DNA of 64,000 bases from Intestinimonas massiliensis (ex Afouda et al. 2020) (GCF_001244995.1 NZ_LN869528.1:260773-324772); one strand, 5' to 3'. Positions 17,709 to 27,393 are shown, numbered from the stretch's first letter. Notes: generated by a model not told the origin, from the sequence alone. A program made the numbers and translations.

Positions 17709-19462
17709 TGTGAAAAATCACCTTCTTCGATCATTGTATTAAAGTCCAATGCAGACTCTTTGATTACCTCAAAGGTACCATATAGATTAACCTTTCCGAA
17801 GCCCCACTGTATATTTGGATATGCTAAGTTGCTTTCTCGTTGACACCCACTAATCAAATAACTTCTAATGAGATCGGAATCCATTGCCGTTTTATTTCCG
17901 TTGACAATTCCCCACTCGAACAGCAATGCGGTAATGCCTGCCGTTATGGCGGCTGCTACACTGGTTCCTGTCATTGTTCCATAACCTGTAGGATAAATCC
18001 CTTTTACATCTACTCCGGGAGCAACAAAATCCGGTGCAATCCGGAATAACCTGGTCGGCCCCCACGATGAGGATACAAGTAGGCTCTGATCCTTGCTGTT
18101 ATATGCACCACATTTAATGGCGCGTAAGGCTGTAGAAGGAATTACAGTTGTATACTCAGGTGTCGGTCTCAAAAATTCAACAGTGGGACTGATCTGCCCG
18201 GTGATCGGAAGCCATGCCCAATATTCGCCGTTGATAATCAGATCCCCGTATAGAATAATATTCCAGATTCCCTGAGTGGCATTTTTGAACGAAACAATTA
18301 CATTATTGTTGTTATCTCGAAAGTATCGAAGGGTGATTCTGGTATTTTCCAAAACAAGCTGATTGCTGTATTCGAGCCCCGATTGAAACGATACTCTGGG
18401 TACTGCTTCGCCGGTGGGGGATGTGACTCCTGCCGATATTTTATCATATCCTGGGCTGTGAATAATGACTGTAAACGATGCCCCTTGCTCCCCCACCTTG
18501 ATGCTGATTCGGTCTGCGGCTCTTGTTGCAGGTATTCTCCCTTGGGTATGGTGTTTCGCATTGGCCTCGTTTCCGACTGCTGTGATAAAGGCATACCCCA
18601 CTCGCTGGGATACGAGGCTGATATACTCCTCGATCAATGTGCTGCCGTCATGTGCGCCATCGTTTGTTCCCATTCCGATACACATAACAATCGGCATATT
18701 GAATTTATCCGACGCATCAAGAATATATTTCATTCCAAGCATATAATCGGTAGATTCATACAGATTGGGGTTGTCATTTGTGACCAGATAACGATCTATC
18801 AAATACTGACTGGCTTTTTTCAGTTTGACAATGAGTAAATATGCTTTGGGTGCCGCACCAATATATTCGCCTGGTTCATTACTCGCCGCCACAGAGGCCA
18901 AAAACGTTCCGTGACCATCCTCATCCACCGACGGCACAATGCTGTAGGGATCTGAAGAGCGATTGGCGTTATTAATATCGTCACTTGTATATGTGGAGCC
19001 AAAGTATAAATCATCCTGTCTTTTTCCATCAACGGTTTGATCCCAAATTCCCAAGATTTTTGTAGAGCCGTCTTCAAACTTAAAGGCATCTTTTCGATAA
19101 TCAATTCCTGTATCCACAATACCAATGATAACACCCCGACCAGACAAATTTAAAAATGGCTGATTAAGAACCCGCGTAATTCCGGATGCATCATTACTCT
19201 GACTATCTGTAGGTGACATGATTCGAGGCAAAAAATATAAAAAGTCACCACCCAGGTCATTCACCAACTGTGATACATAAGCTTGATTGATATAGCCTAC
19301 AATATATCTGTTTTCAAATTCCGTTCCAAGACGTATGTAGGGACGACTCCTGGCAAATATTTTAAATCTTTCCGTATTGAGAACTTGAAAATCTACTGTG
19401 GTAGGCAATTTTACAAACTCTGAAAGCGGAAGATTCAGTTCGTCATCTATATTTAAAGCCAT
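17705..19462 (-). CDS. Csp-like subtilisin-family spore germination protease (second)
   Basis: 585 residues. A prodomain-like region covers about 1-105. The S8 triad is intact: Asp in IIGIVDTGIDYRKD (about residue 117), His in DEDGHGTFLASVAA (about 185) and Ser in MTGTSVAAAITAG (about 520). A long insert between His and Ser (about 300-450) is beta-rich, as in Csp proteins. No signal peptide is seen, fitting a protein packaged from inside the forespore. It overlaps its upstream csp partner by 10 nt and sleC by 4 nt. Csp proteases cleave pro-SleC; in C. difficile two of three Csp domains are catalytically dead, so two intact triads here are notable. Confidence 0.87.
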   Translation of the reverse strand: MALNIDDELNLPLSEFVKLPTTVDFQVLNTERFKIFARSRPYIRLGTEFENRYIVGYINQAYVSQLVNDLGGDFLYFLPRIMSPTDSQSNDASGITRVLNQPFLNLSGRGVIIGIVDTGIDYRKDAFKFEDGSTKILGIWDQTVDGKRQDDLYFGSTYTSDDINNANRSSDPYSIVPSVDEDGHGTFLASVAASNEPGEYIGAAPKAYLLIVKLKKASQYLIDRYLVTNDNPNLYESTDYMLGMKYILDASDKFNMPIVMCIGMGTNDGAHDGSTLIEEYISLVSQRVGYAFITAVGNEANAKHHTQGRIPATRAADRISIKVGEQGASFTVIIHSPGYDKISAGVTSPTGEAVPRVSFQSGLEYSNQLVLENTRITLRYFRDNNNNVIVSFKNATQGIWNIILYGDLIINGEYWAWLPITGQISPTVEFLRPTPEYTTVIPSTALRAIKCGAYNSKDQSLLVSSSWGPTRLFRIAPDFVAPGVDVKGIYPTGYGTMTGTSVAAAITAGITALLFEWGIVNGNKTAMDSDLIRSYLISGCQRESNLAYPNIQWGFGKVNLYGTFEVIKESALDFNTMIEEGDFSQ

Positions 19463-21171
19463 TGATGATCTCCTCCCCGTTTGTATCGTTCCAAATAACT
19501 CATTGTATTACTCAAACATAATGTACCGTAGCCAAACGAGGCATTTGGATAATCCTGATTCTGTCTGCGGTTAGCACCCAGACGTAAAAAAGCTTTCAGC
19601 CGTTCACCGTATAGGAAAGGATCATTTTTCAAAACAATTCCCCACTGCATCATTAACGCTGCCGAGCCGGTAACAAACGGCGCTGCCATGCTCGTGCCTG
19701 TATAGGCATCATAGCCGCCACCGTTCTTCGGTGCTAAAATAGAAACAGCCGGGGCTGCCACATCCGGCCTGGGTTCTGCCTCCTCTGCGCTCCCAATTCC
19801 AGAGAATTCAGCAATACTTCCAATCCGATCGTTGTAACCTGCGACTTTGATTACCTTCCTGGCTGTAGACGGTATCGTCATGGTCATTGTTTCAATCGGT
19901 TTAGTAAAACGAGTACTGGAAGTAACCTCTTCCACCGTCGGCAGCCAGATTTCAATTCTTCCGTTTACAATCGAAGCCGTAACAAAACGCAATTTCCAAA
20001 GCCCGGAGGGAATACTTCCGTTAGTAGATTGAATGTTAAAACTAATTTCCTGTCTAACAGAATAATGACTCGGCTGTCTATAGATAACAGTCATGACAGA
20101 ATTACCAACACGAATATTCCGAATTTGGTTTTCCAAACTGATGATTCCCGAGGAGAAGCCGTCGGGATAAACCATCTCCACTGAGAATATGTCGGCAAAA
20201 TCTTTCCAAACGGAAAGGAAACATTTACTGATTTCGTTTGCAACAAAAAATTCAACAGTCTTTACACTGTCAGAACGCAATTTTGTCGAATAATGATGCC
20301 CGGCTGCAGCCTCGTTGCCTGTTGGTACAACAATGGATGTTTTCCATTCGCTGCTGATATCTGAAATATAGGTTTCAAATAAGGAATCCCCACGGTGAGA
20401 ACCGTCATTCATGCCGAAGCTAATATTAATCACGACTGGCTGATTGAGTTGACGGGATTTTTCAATGACATATTTTATTGCGCGCATTAATTCTGTTGTA
20501 CGGGCAAAAGGATGAAACCCTCTTTGACCAATTTTAACAACTATCAGATCTGACTCAGGAGCAACTCCAATGTTATCAGGATTCTCACTTCCGTTTCCTG
20601 CCGCGATCCCGGCAACTGCTGTACCGTGACCTCCGGTATCTATGCTCGGAACCACGGAGTATGGATCCAACGATTGTATCGCCTGATCAATCTGTTCGTT
20701 CGAATATTCAGAACCGCCCGAAAATCCATCGGGCGGTGTTCCTGCAACTGTCTGATCCCATAAGTATAATATCCGGCTTTTTCCATCTGCTCTTCGGAAG
20801 TCGGGGTGCATATAGTCAATCCCATAGTCAATAACCGATACAATGACTCCTTTACCTGTTAAGCCATAACTGTTTGTGCTTTGAACGGCACGGATACAGG
20901 AGGAGGTAAGGTTGTATAAACCTTCAATGTATAGATTCTTTGGGATTTCAATGCTTTCAATTTGCGGATAGGAGTATAACCGTCCGATCTTATTCGGACT
21001 TAATGTAATAATGGCATATCCTTTCAGCAAAATTTCCACTTGGGCATCCAAGTCCTGTCTGATAGGTTGAATATCGCCGCTGAATTTTACAATTACCTCT
21101 GTTAAATCGCTCTGCATAAAATCATTATCAGCACCTTCGACAAATGTAGGCATAAATTGTGCGTGCAGCAA
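19453..21171 (-). CDS. Csp-like subtilisin-family spore germination protease (first)
   Basis: 572 residues. It probably starts at TTG 21171, preceded by CCAAGGACAT; an ATG at 21153 has no ribosome site. The prodomain is about 1-95. The triad is Asp in IVSVIDYGIDYMHPDF (about residue 115), His in TGGHGTAVAGIAAGN (about 182) and Ser in YTGTSMAAPFVTGSAA (about 505). Asn in VVPTGNEAAAG is the oxyanion-hole residue. No signal peptide is visible. It is the first gene of the csp-csp-sleC operon. The region is much more AT-rich than the flanks, suggesting different ancestry from the surrounding chromosome. Confidence 0.87.
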   Translation of the reverse strand: MLHAQFMPTFVEGADNDFMQSDLTEVIVKFSGDIQPIRQDLDAQVEILLKGYAIITLSPNKIGRLYSYPQIESIEIPKNLYIEGLYNLTSSCIRAVQSTNSYGLTGKGVIVSVIDYGIDYMHPDFRRADGKSRILYLWDQTVAGTPPDGFSGGSEYSNEQIDQAIQSLDPYSVVPSIDTGGHGTAVAGIAAGNGSENPDNIGVAPESDLIVVKIGQRGFHPFARTTELMRAIKYVIEKSRQLNQPVVINISFGMNDGSHRGDSLFETYISDISSEWKTSIVVPTGNEAAAGHHYSTKLRSDSVKTVEFFVANEISKCFLSVWKDFADIFSVEMVYPDGFSSGIISLENQIRNIRVGNSVMTVIYRQPSHYSVRQEISFNIQSTNGSIPSGLWKLRFVTASIVNGRIEIWLPTVEEVTSSTRFTKPIETMTMTIPSTARKVIKVAGYNDRIGSIAEFSGIGSAEEAEPRPDVAAPAVSILAPKNGGGYDAYTGTSMAAPFVTGSAALMMQWGIVLKNDPFLYGERLKAFLRLGANRRQNQDYPNASFGYGTLCLSNTMSYLERYKRGGDHQWL

Positions 21172-21241
21172 ATGTCCTTGGTTCCTTTAAAAACCGGTCA
21201 CGTTGATTCCTCCGAACACTAATCCTATTTGACACCAGGAA

Positions 21242-21505
21242 TTAGTAATATGCATAGATCCGGGATATTGGAATGCGTTGATATATCCATTGACTTTGGA
21301 TCAAAGCATATCCATCCACGAAACTGCCACGAACCGAGTTAATATGAAACCAGTACCCATTTTTGTTTCTCAACCATATAAATACGATCATTTTTGAAAG
21401 ATTTTTTAAATCGTTTAACGCAATTCCAGATAAACAACAATCCGGACTTGGTTTAAAATTTAATAATAGTTTATGCGTACGCGATGCAGAGTATGACTTA
21501 ATCAT
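21242..21505 (-). CDS. Small aromatic-rich protein upstream of the csp operon
   Basis: 87 residues from ATG 21505 with GGAG 8-9 bp upstream. Not recognised with certainty. The C-terminal half (KMIVFIWLRNKNGYWFHIN, then IQSQWIYQRIPISRIYAYY) is rich in Trp, Tyr and Phe, with alternating strand-like spacing. It resembles short clostridial proteins of unknown function that carry a WFxP-type aromatic core. No signal peptide or membrane segment. It is on the same strand as csp-csp-sleC, 70 bp upstream, so a spore role is possible but unproven. The 21506-21681 stretch upstream is AT-rich and empty. Confidence 0.6.
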   Translation of the reverse strand: MIKSYSASRTHKLLLNFKPSPDCCLSGIALNDLKNLSKMIVFIWLRNKNGYWFHINSVRGSFVDGYALIQSQWIYQRIPISRIYAYY

Positions 21506-21681
21506 GTTGGTCTCCTTCAGTTCTGCACATAAAAAACTCTATGATAAGGGTGTGGATATACTCTCTCCTTAATTATTTGTATGCCGTTCTATGGCGAGCT
21601 GTTACTTCTATCAAACTCCGCTTTGTATCTTTGCCAATGACATAGCAAACTACTCAAGCTGCACAGATAAGGTAAAATAAG

Positions 21682-23144
21682 GGACCTGTTGACAAAGTGG
21701 CGTATAAACCCTTCCTATGGTACAATAACTATAGGGAGGGATGCTGCATGATGGGATACCAAAGCAGACAAATGGCAATGATTTTCGTGGATATGGAGTC
21801 ATTAATCCCGGAAAACCACCTGCTGCGGAAAATCGACCGGATGGTATCCTTCAACTTCATCTATGATCTTCTGGCGCCGTATTATCCGGCAACAGGTCGC
21901 CCATCCATCGACCCTGCCAGTATGTTTAAAATGCTCTTGATCGGATATCTGTATGGCATCAAATCAGAGCGGCGGCTGGTAGAGGAAGTTCGGCTCAATA
22001 TTGTCTATCGCTGGTTCTGTGGATTTGAACTGGATGACGCCATCCCGGATCACTCTACATTCAGCAAAACCAGGACGCGAAAATGGCAGCAGAGCGCTCT
22101 CTTTCAGAAAGCTTTCTATGAGATTGTCAAACAGTGCGTAGCTGGCGGTCTTATCGACGGAAAAGCCATGGCTGCGGACGGAAGCTACATTCCAGCCAAC
22201 GTATCCAGAGAAAGCTGGATCGATATAGAAATCGAAGTTGAACAGAGTATGCAGAGCGATCTTGATTCCCTGGATGAAGAGCTTTCCAACCAACCGGGGT
22301 TCAAAAAGCCGCCAACGAGAATAGCAAGGAAGTGACGCACCACCAGCCAGACAGATCCAGACAGCGGCTATATCAATCACGGCAGCAAACGCGGCATTGG
22401 GTATTTGATGGAAGCAACTGTGGACTGTAAACACGGCATTTTAACAGGTGTTGATGTATGTCCTGCCAATGAGAAGGAAAGCCTTCTGGTCTTGCGGCAT
22501 TTGGAACGGCAGATAAATCTTGGCATCCCAATGAACCGGCTTGCTCTGGATCGTGGATATGAGACTGGTGCTGTTCACCGGGGGCTGGAGCTGTTGGGTA
22601 TTACCGGATATATCCCCGCGATCCAATTCTCCAATCCACCCGAGAAGTATGGATTCTCCTACGATCCACAGTTGGACGCATTCATCTGCCCGGAAGGAGT
22701 CCCTCTTACATACCATAGGCTAAATTGCAACAAATCAACCGGTAAATATCTGCGTTGCTACCAAGTCGAGAGTGATGTCTGTATGCACTGTTCAAAACGG
22801 CCGAACTGTTTTGACAAGGCCGGAATTCGGCGCAGGGTGCTGGCCAGCATCTGCTATCCGGCATTTTACAGAGGACATCAGCGTGTTGGGACTCCTGAAT
22901 ACCTATCCCTGATACGGCTTCGTAAAATCTGGGCCGAGGGCAGTTTCTCTGTCTTGAAACGGGAACACTGCATTTCAAAGATTCGAAAAAGGGGCATTCT
23001 TGCAGCAACGGAAGAATGCCTCCTTGCAGCCATGGCCCTAAACCTTAAGAGGATGGCAAATGCCATCTTTTTTATCTCCATATTTACTATTCTGCCGATA
23101 CCTCTGCGAGTTTCGGCAGAATTTTTGCCTTTGTCAACAGGTCC
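21682..23144 (+). mobile_element. IS1182-type insertion sequence, inactivated
   Basis: 1463 bp bounded by perfect 16-bp terminal inverted repeats, GGACCTGTTGACAAAG at 21682-21697 and its complement at 23129-23144. It contains a DUF772/DDE transposase interrupted by a stop. A hairpin with ATTCTGCCGA arms lies near the right end (about 23090-23122). No clear target duplication was found. It separates the spore operon from a truncated cupin gene and may have caused that truncation. Confidence 0.88.
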
Positions 23145-23250
23145 AACTCTTGACGGCACCACCAGGCAAAACAACCGTTGTCCTTCCGCCGGCCTATTCC
23201 TGCGCATTTTTTACATTTTCGGACCCAATATCCACCAGTTTCTTTTGTAG
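21748..23250 (+). pseudogene. IS1182-family transposase, disrupted
   Basis: Starts at ATG 21748 or 21751 after GGGAGGG. The N-terminal DUF772 domain is clear (LIPENHLLRKIDRMVSF, GRPSIDPASMFKMLLIGYLY, DAIPDHSTFSKTR). An in-frame TGA at 22333-22335 interrupts it. Around this stop a neighbouring frame reads NENSKEVT, so the stop probably arose from two compensating small indels. The DDE part resumes in the original frame (TDPDSGYINHGSKRGIGYLM, LALDRGYETGAVH, IRKIWAEGSFSVLK after one residue change). The frame then runs through the right inverted repeat to 23250, so the native C-terminal stop has also been lost. Confidence 0.85.
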
Positions 23251-23589
23251 TCAAAATATGACCTCTTTGGGCGTATTCGCCATCCACTGCGCCAGAGAGA
23301 TGTCCGAGTAGTGGCTGGAATTGAACACTTCCAGATAAATCAGTGTCTCGTCCCCAGTGTTCTGGATATAGTGGAACCCTCCCACAGGCACATAGCCTAC
23401 GTCCCCTGCCTGGTGGTTAAAGGTGCGGGCCTTGGGGCCGGGCATAAAGACAGTCCTGCGAGCCTTGCCCCCCACATAATACTGGAACTCATCGTTGTTG
23501 GTGTGCCAATGGATCTCTCCCGCATGGCCCCCGGCTCAATCTCCACCATTGCCATCGTCACCGTCTCACAGGCGGGGCAGAGCCGCGTG
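23251..23589 (-). pseudogene. Oxalate decarboxylase-like cupin, remnant truncated at both ends
   Basis: The readable part begins [17 protein letters not shown] just downstream of the yyaL stop. A two-base insertion (GAGAG for GAG, about 23525) shifts the frame. In the new frame it gives [19 protein letters not shown], with metal-binding His residues, then [20 protein letters not shown] and [15 protein letters not shown], where it stops next to the IS element. This is the second cupin of a bicupin oxalate decarboxylase type (full length about 380-400 residues). The first cupin and C-terminus are missing. Confidence 0.82.
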
Positions 23590-25569
23590 CTACACCCGTA
23601 CATCCTCCAGCCGCTCTGCCGGCGGGGCGCAGGCGCCCTCCCGGCACAGGTAATAACGCGCCCCTGCCGCGGGGCAGGGGTACTCCGCCGTAAAGGGCGC
23701 CAGCACGGCCAGCCTGGCCCCGTTCTCCGGCGTCTTTACCAGGACGGTGAGGCCGGGTCGGGACCGCTTGCCCAGAAAGGCCACAAGCTCCGCCGGGATT
23801 TCCCGTGACGTGCAGACCAGCTCGGCGGTGGGCCAAAGCTCCTCCAGCAGCGCCAGGAGGGTAAAGCTATGCCCCGCCGGATTGTCTTGCGCCGCTCCCG
23901 CCAGGTATCGGAATTGAAGCTCCGCCGCCGTCCGCCAGCGGGTCTCTCCGGTCAGGCGCGCCAGCCGCGAGAGCACCAGCGCCGCCGCCGCATTTCCGGA
24001 GGGCATGGCGCCGTCGTAGGTCTCCTTGGTCCGGGTGATGAGCTGCTCCCCCTGTTTGGCATAGGGGTAAAAGCCGCCCCCCGCCTCGTCAAAAAAGTCC
24101 TCCAGCAGCCGCCGGGCCGTCCGCTCCGCCTCCTCGAAGCATTCGATCCGAAGGGTGGCCCCATAGAGCTCCAGCAGACCCCAGGCATAAAACGCATAGT
24201 CCTCCAGCTTGCCCAGGTGGGCGGCCTCCCCCTCCCGCCAGCGGGCCAGCAGGCCGCCGTCCGCGCCGGTCAGCTCCCGCCGGATGAACGCCGCCGCCCG
24301 CTGCGCGGCCTCCAGGTAACAGGGCTCCTCCAGAACCAGCCCCGCTCGGGCCAGGGCGGCGATCATCAGGCCATTCCAGGCGGTGAGGACCTTGTCGTCC
24401 CGGTGGAGCCGCGTCCGGCCCTGCCGGTAGCTGCGGACACGGGCCAGAAGGGCCCTCAAGTCCTCCGGCTCCGTCTCCCAGTCCGGTGTGTCGATGAGGT
24501 TTGGGATGCTTTTCCCTTCAAAATTCCCCCGGCCAGTCACCCCGAACCGGCGGCAGAAGAGCTCCGCTTCCGATCCCAGATGCCTTACCAGCTCTTCTGG
24601 CGTAAAGACGTAATACTTGCCCTCTACCCCCTCGCTGTCGGCGTCCTGGCCGCAGCAGAATCCGCCCTGAGGGTCTGTGAGCTCCGCCAGTACATAGTCC
24701 AGCGTGCGCCGGACCACAGTCCGGTAATAGGAGCGGCCGCTTTGCTGATACGCCTCCAGATAGGCCATTGCCAGCAGGGCGTTGTCGTAGAGCATCTTCT
24801 CAAAGTGGGGCACCAGCCACCGCCGGTCGGTGGAATACCGGGAAAAGCCGCCGCCCACATGGTCGAAGAGCCCGCCCCGGCACATATGCTCCAGGGTACT
24901 CTCCGCCATCTCCCGCGCCCCCACGTCTCCCGTCCGCCCGGCGTAGCAGAGCAGGAACAGAAGATTATGTGCAGCCGGGAACTTGGGGGCCTGGCCAAAG
25001 CCGCCCCACTGCCGGTCAAACATCCGGCGAAAGAGCGCCGCCCCGGACTCCACCAGCTCCCGTTTCGGTACGCCGGGCCGGGCCGCCTCCTCCCGCCGGA
25101 GAAATTCAGTCAGCGCATCCCCCGCCGCGAGCAGGGTCCCGCGGTCCTCCCGCCACAGCCGCGCCGCCTGGTCCAGCAGGGACAGCAGTTGCCGCCGGGG
25201 GAGATAGGTTCCCGCCCAGAAGGGCTTTTGCTCCGGAGTCAGCAGCACCGTGAGGGGCCAGCCGCCGGAGCCAGTCTGGGCAATACAGGCTGCCATATAG
25301 ACCGCATCCACGTCCGGCCGCTCCTCCCGGTCCACCTTGATGGGGAGAAAGGCCCCGTTGACCGCCTCTGCCACCGCTTCGTCCTCAAACGATTCGTGCG
25401 CCATGACATGGCACCAGTGGCAGGTGGAGTATCCAATGCTCAGCAGCACCGGCTTATCCTCCCGGCGGGCCTCTTCGAAGGCGTCCGCTCCCCAGGGCCG
25501 CCAGTCCACGGGGTTTTCCGCGTGCTGGAGCAGGTATGGTGATTTTTCATATTGCAGTCGGTTCGGCAT
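23590..25569 (-). CDS. YyaL/SSP411-type thioredoxin-fold protein (DUF255)
   Basis: 659 residues, about the family's usual 650-690. Start at 25569 ([13 protein letters not shown]) follows AAGGAGAG. The N-terminal DUF255 thioredoxin-like domain (about 1-160) contains the conserved [17 protein letters not shown] and [13 protein letters not shown]. The rest is an alpha/alpha six-barrel like that of N-acylglucosamine epimerases ([27 protein letters not shown]). It is conserved from bacteria to mammals, but its reaction is not established; a redox or sugar-related role is proposed from the folds. It lies 15 bp after the HD-domain gene, so the two are likely co-transcribed. Confidence 0.92.
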   Translation of the reverse strand: MPNRLQYEKSPYLLQHAENPVDWRPWGADAFEEARREDKPVLLSIGYSTCHWCHVMAHESFEDEAVAEAVNGAFLPIKVDREERPDVDAVYMAACIAQTGSGGWPLTVLLTPEQKPFWAGTYLPRRQLLSLLDQAARLWREDRGTLLAAGDALTEFLRREEAARPGVPKRELVESGAALFRRMFDRQWGGFGQAPKFPAAHNLLFLLCYAGRTGDVGAREMAESTLEHMCRGGLFDHVGGGFSRYSTDRRWLVPHFEKMLYDNALLAMAYLEAYQQSGRSYYRTVVRRTLDYVLAELTDPQGGFCCGQDADSEGVEGKYYVFTPEELVRHLGSEAELFCRRFGVTGRGNFEGKSIPNLIDTPDWETEPEDLRALLARVRSYRQGRTRLHRDDKVLTAWNGLMIAALARAGLVLEEPCYLEAAQRAAAFIRRELTGADGGLLARWREGEAAHLGKLEDYAFYAWGLLELYGATLRIECFEEAERTARRLLEDFFDEAGGGFYPYAKQGEQLITRTKETYDGAMPSGNAAAALVLSRLARLTGETRWRTAAELQFRYLAGAAQDNPAGHSFTLLALLEELWPTAELVCTSREIPAELVAFLGKRSRPGLTVLVKTPENGARLAVLAPFTAEYPCPAAGARYYLCREGACAPPAERLEDVRV

Positions 25570-25584
25570 GGTGGTTTCTCTCCT

Positions 25585-26214
25585 TTACGTATTCAGGCGC
25601 AGAAACGTCCGGATGTTCTCTGTCTCTTCCTCCAGGTCTGCATGGAGCCGGCCCATGCGGTCGCAGAGGCCCAGCAGGGCGACCTCTTGGATGTCGGCAT
25701 GGGCCTTCATCCCCGCTGCATCGCCAAAGGGCAGCCCCTTTGCCGCGAAGAGGACCTGCATGTGGGATCGGACCAGGGCGCAGACCCGGTCGATCATGGC
25801 TGGCTCCATGGAAAACCCGGACAAAAACCGCCGGGCCAGCTCTGCGCCAACCTTGTCATGGTCGTAGGAGGTGATTTTCCCCCTCCGGACCCGCGTCGTG
25901 TCCGGCTTGCCGATATCGTGGAGCAATGCCGCCCACATCAGCGCGGCGGGGCAGCGGCTCTCTGCCCGCCGCTTTGCCGCCTCGTCCACCACCAGCATGG
26001 TGTGGTTCCACACGTTCCCCTCCGGGTGGTGTACCGGAGACTGAGGCGTGTCCTTCAGCCGCCGCAGCACCGCAAACGCCGGGGGCGTCGGTTCGGCAAA
26101 GAGCCGTTCCAGTGCCACGCTGGGGCGGACATCCTCCATCAGGTGCCGTTCCACCGCCCGAAACAGCTCCTCTTCCGCCGCCGTATGACCGGCCGGCTCG
26201 TCTGCCTTCCGCAC
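25585..26214 (-). CDS. HD-domain phosphohydrolase
   Basis: 209 residues. The GTG at 26214 is chosen because GGGAGGTG lies 8 bp upstream. The HD metal motif is visible: His in WNHTMLVVDEA (about residue 70), HD in ALLHDIGKPDTTR (about 98) and a later His in SYDHDKVGAE (about 117). The size and ILHDIGKP-like core match small nucleotidases and tRNA-nucleotidyltransferase-associated HD domains. It probably cleaves a nucleotide or cyclic nucleotide; the substrate is unknown. It precedes the yyaL homologue on the same strand. Confidence 0.85.
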   Translation of the reverse strand: MRKADEPAGHTAAEEELFRAVERHLMEDVRPSVALERLFAEPTPPAFAVLRRLKDTPQSPVHHPEGNVWNHTMLVVDEAAKRRAESRCPAALMWAALLHDIGKPDTTRVRRGKITSYDHDKVGAELARRFLSGFSMEPAMIDRVCALVRSHMQVLFAAKGLPFGDAAGMKAHADIQEVALLGLCDRMGRLHADLEEETENIRTFLRLNT

Positions 26215-26300
26215 GCTGCCATCACCTCCCTGCTAGTATTGCGGATTTGGGCGGGGTTATGCCGGGGCATCCTCATTCTTCGCCCCCCTTCAAAAAGCAT

Positions 26301-26342
26301 CAAAATGCGCATGGCTTCCAATCGCAAGCCATGCGCATTTTG
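26301..26342. terminator. Bidirectional hairpin between HTH and HD genes
   Basis: Arms of 17 nt (26301-26317 with 26326-26342), with A-rich and T-rich ends on both strands, form a strong stem around an 8-nt loop. It follows the HTH gene (transcribed leftwards) by 8 nt and should end its transcript. Confidence 0.85.
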
Positions 26343-26349
26343 AATGTCC

Positions 26350-26730
26350 TCACTGTCGGAAGAATCCCACCATCGGGTGAGTCAGGTCATAGATCAGCAC
26401 ACCCAGTAAAACTGCTACCAGCACACAGCACAAAAAGAACAGGCGATACAGCCACTTCTCCTTCCCCTCGATGGTCCTCTCATATAGCCGAATCAGATCC
26501 TCACCCGGCGGCGATGGCTCCCCGCCGCCCGGCGTCTGGATTCCGGCCAGCTCATCCAGCGACCCGCCCATGGCCATCACCATGTCGCATACGGTCTGAA
26601 AGCTGGGGTTATCGGTCTGACCGGCCATGATACGGTTGATCGTACCCACCGGCACCCCTGACAAATCCGATAATTGTTGGTTCGTTAACTTTCTTTGATC
26701 TTTCAGTTCCTTCAGCCGCGTCGAAAGCAT
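26350..26730 (-). CDS. XRE-family HTH regulator with C-terminal membrane anchor
   Basis: 126 residues. An HTH_3 domain occupies about 2-62 (LKELKDQRKLTNQQLSDLSG, VPVGTINRIMAGQTDNP). A linker with PGGGEPSPPGEDL follows, then one transmembrane helix at about 96-116 (LYRLFFLCCVLVAVLLGVLI). Membrane-tethered XRE regulators are common in clostridia; target and signal are unknown. It is divergent from another HTH gene at 26920. Direct repeats TTTTATCAC just upstream of its start may be its own binding sites. Confidence 0.85.
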   Translation of the reverse strand: MLSTRLKELKDQRKLTNQQLSDLSGVPVGTINRIMAGQTDNPSFQTVCDMVMAMGGSLDELAGIQTPGGGEPSPPGEDLIRLYERTIEGKEKWLYRLFFLCCVLVAVLLGVLIYDLTHPMVGFFRQ

Positions 26731-26731
26731 T

Positions 26732-26762
26732 TTTTATCACCTGCGATTATCCATTTTATCAC
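26732..26762. promoter_or_regulatory. Direct repeats upstream of the membrane-anchored HTH gene
   Basis: TTTTATCAC occurs at 26732-26740 and 26754-26762, 22 bp apart (about two helical turns), right before the start codon at 26730. The spacing suits cooperative binding by an autoregulator, but this is inference. The rest of 26763-26919 has no gene. Confidence 0.35.
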
Positions 26763-26919
26763 GGCCGTCGTCCTGATCGATGGCCGCCGTTCACATTGGC
26801 GTTTGACGGCTTGCGTCCCTTGCCTTACGATATTGCCACAGAGTTCCAACTACATTTTAACATTATTCTTTGTGCGATGTAAAGCACCAATCTCCACAAC
26901 AAGATGGGAGCGTAAGACG

Positions 26920-27393
26920 ATGACGAAGAGACGCCCGCTGAATGATTTGGGGCTATGGCTGCTGCCGGAGCTCAACCGGCGCAACATCCCGCAAAAGGCC
27001 TTTGCGCGCTTGCTGCACACCACGCCGCAGAATCTGACCGACCTGCTCCGGGGGAGGCGCTTCCACAGCCAGACCCTCTCCCAATGGCAGGCCCGCTGCC
27101 AGGGAGTGCTGGACATGCTGGACCGGCAGTCGCCCGATACCGCGGTCCCCACCGAATGCGGGGCGCGCTATCAGGCCATCTGCTCCACGGTGGAGGACGT
27201 CACACTGGGGACATACACAACCTATGGCCTTCAGTGTCTCTGTCACCAGTCGGACGCCTGGGTCCAGATCCGCGTCATCCGCGACATCTCCACCTACCGG
27301 GAGCCCGTCCTGCACCTGGCCAATCAGCTCAACGCCTGTCACCTGTCCCCCCTCCACTTCGAAGAGGTCGTGCTGGATCACATCGGCCGGTAG
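26920..27393 (+). CDS. HTH protein with DUF6514-like C-terminal domain
   Basis: 157 residues from ATG 26920 ([15 protein letters not shown]), preceded by a GGGAG-type site. The N-terminal half resembles an XRE-like helix-turn-helix ([35 protein letters not shown]). The C-terminal half ([42 protein letters not shown]) matches the DUF6514 pattern, in which a short acid-ended helix follows LSPLH. Function is unknown. It sits 124 bp before tryptophanase on the same strand, so it could regulate the indole genes. No Trp-rich TnaC-like leader was found in that gap. Confidence 0.72.
   Translation: MTKRRPLNDLGLWLLPELNRRNIPQKAFARLLHTTPQNLTDLLRGRRFHSQTLSQWQARCQGVLDMLDRQSPDTAVPTECGARYQAICSTVEDVTLGTYTTYGLQCLCHQSDAWVQIRVIRDISTYREPVLHLANQLNACHLSPLHFEEVVLDHIGR

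Noticed and set aside
17705-21171. Reading the two S8 proteases as secreted subtilisins
   Set aside because: Neither has a signal peptide, and linkage to SleC with overlapping genes fits Csp germination proteases better.
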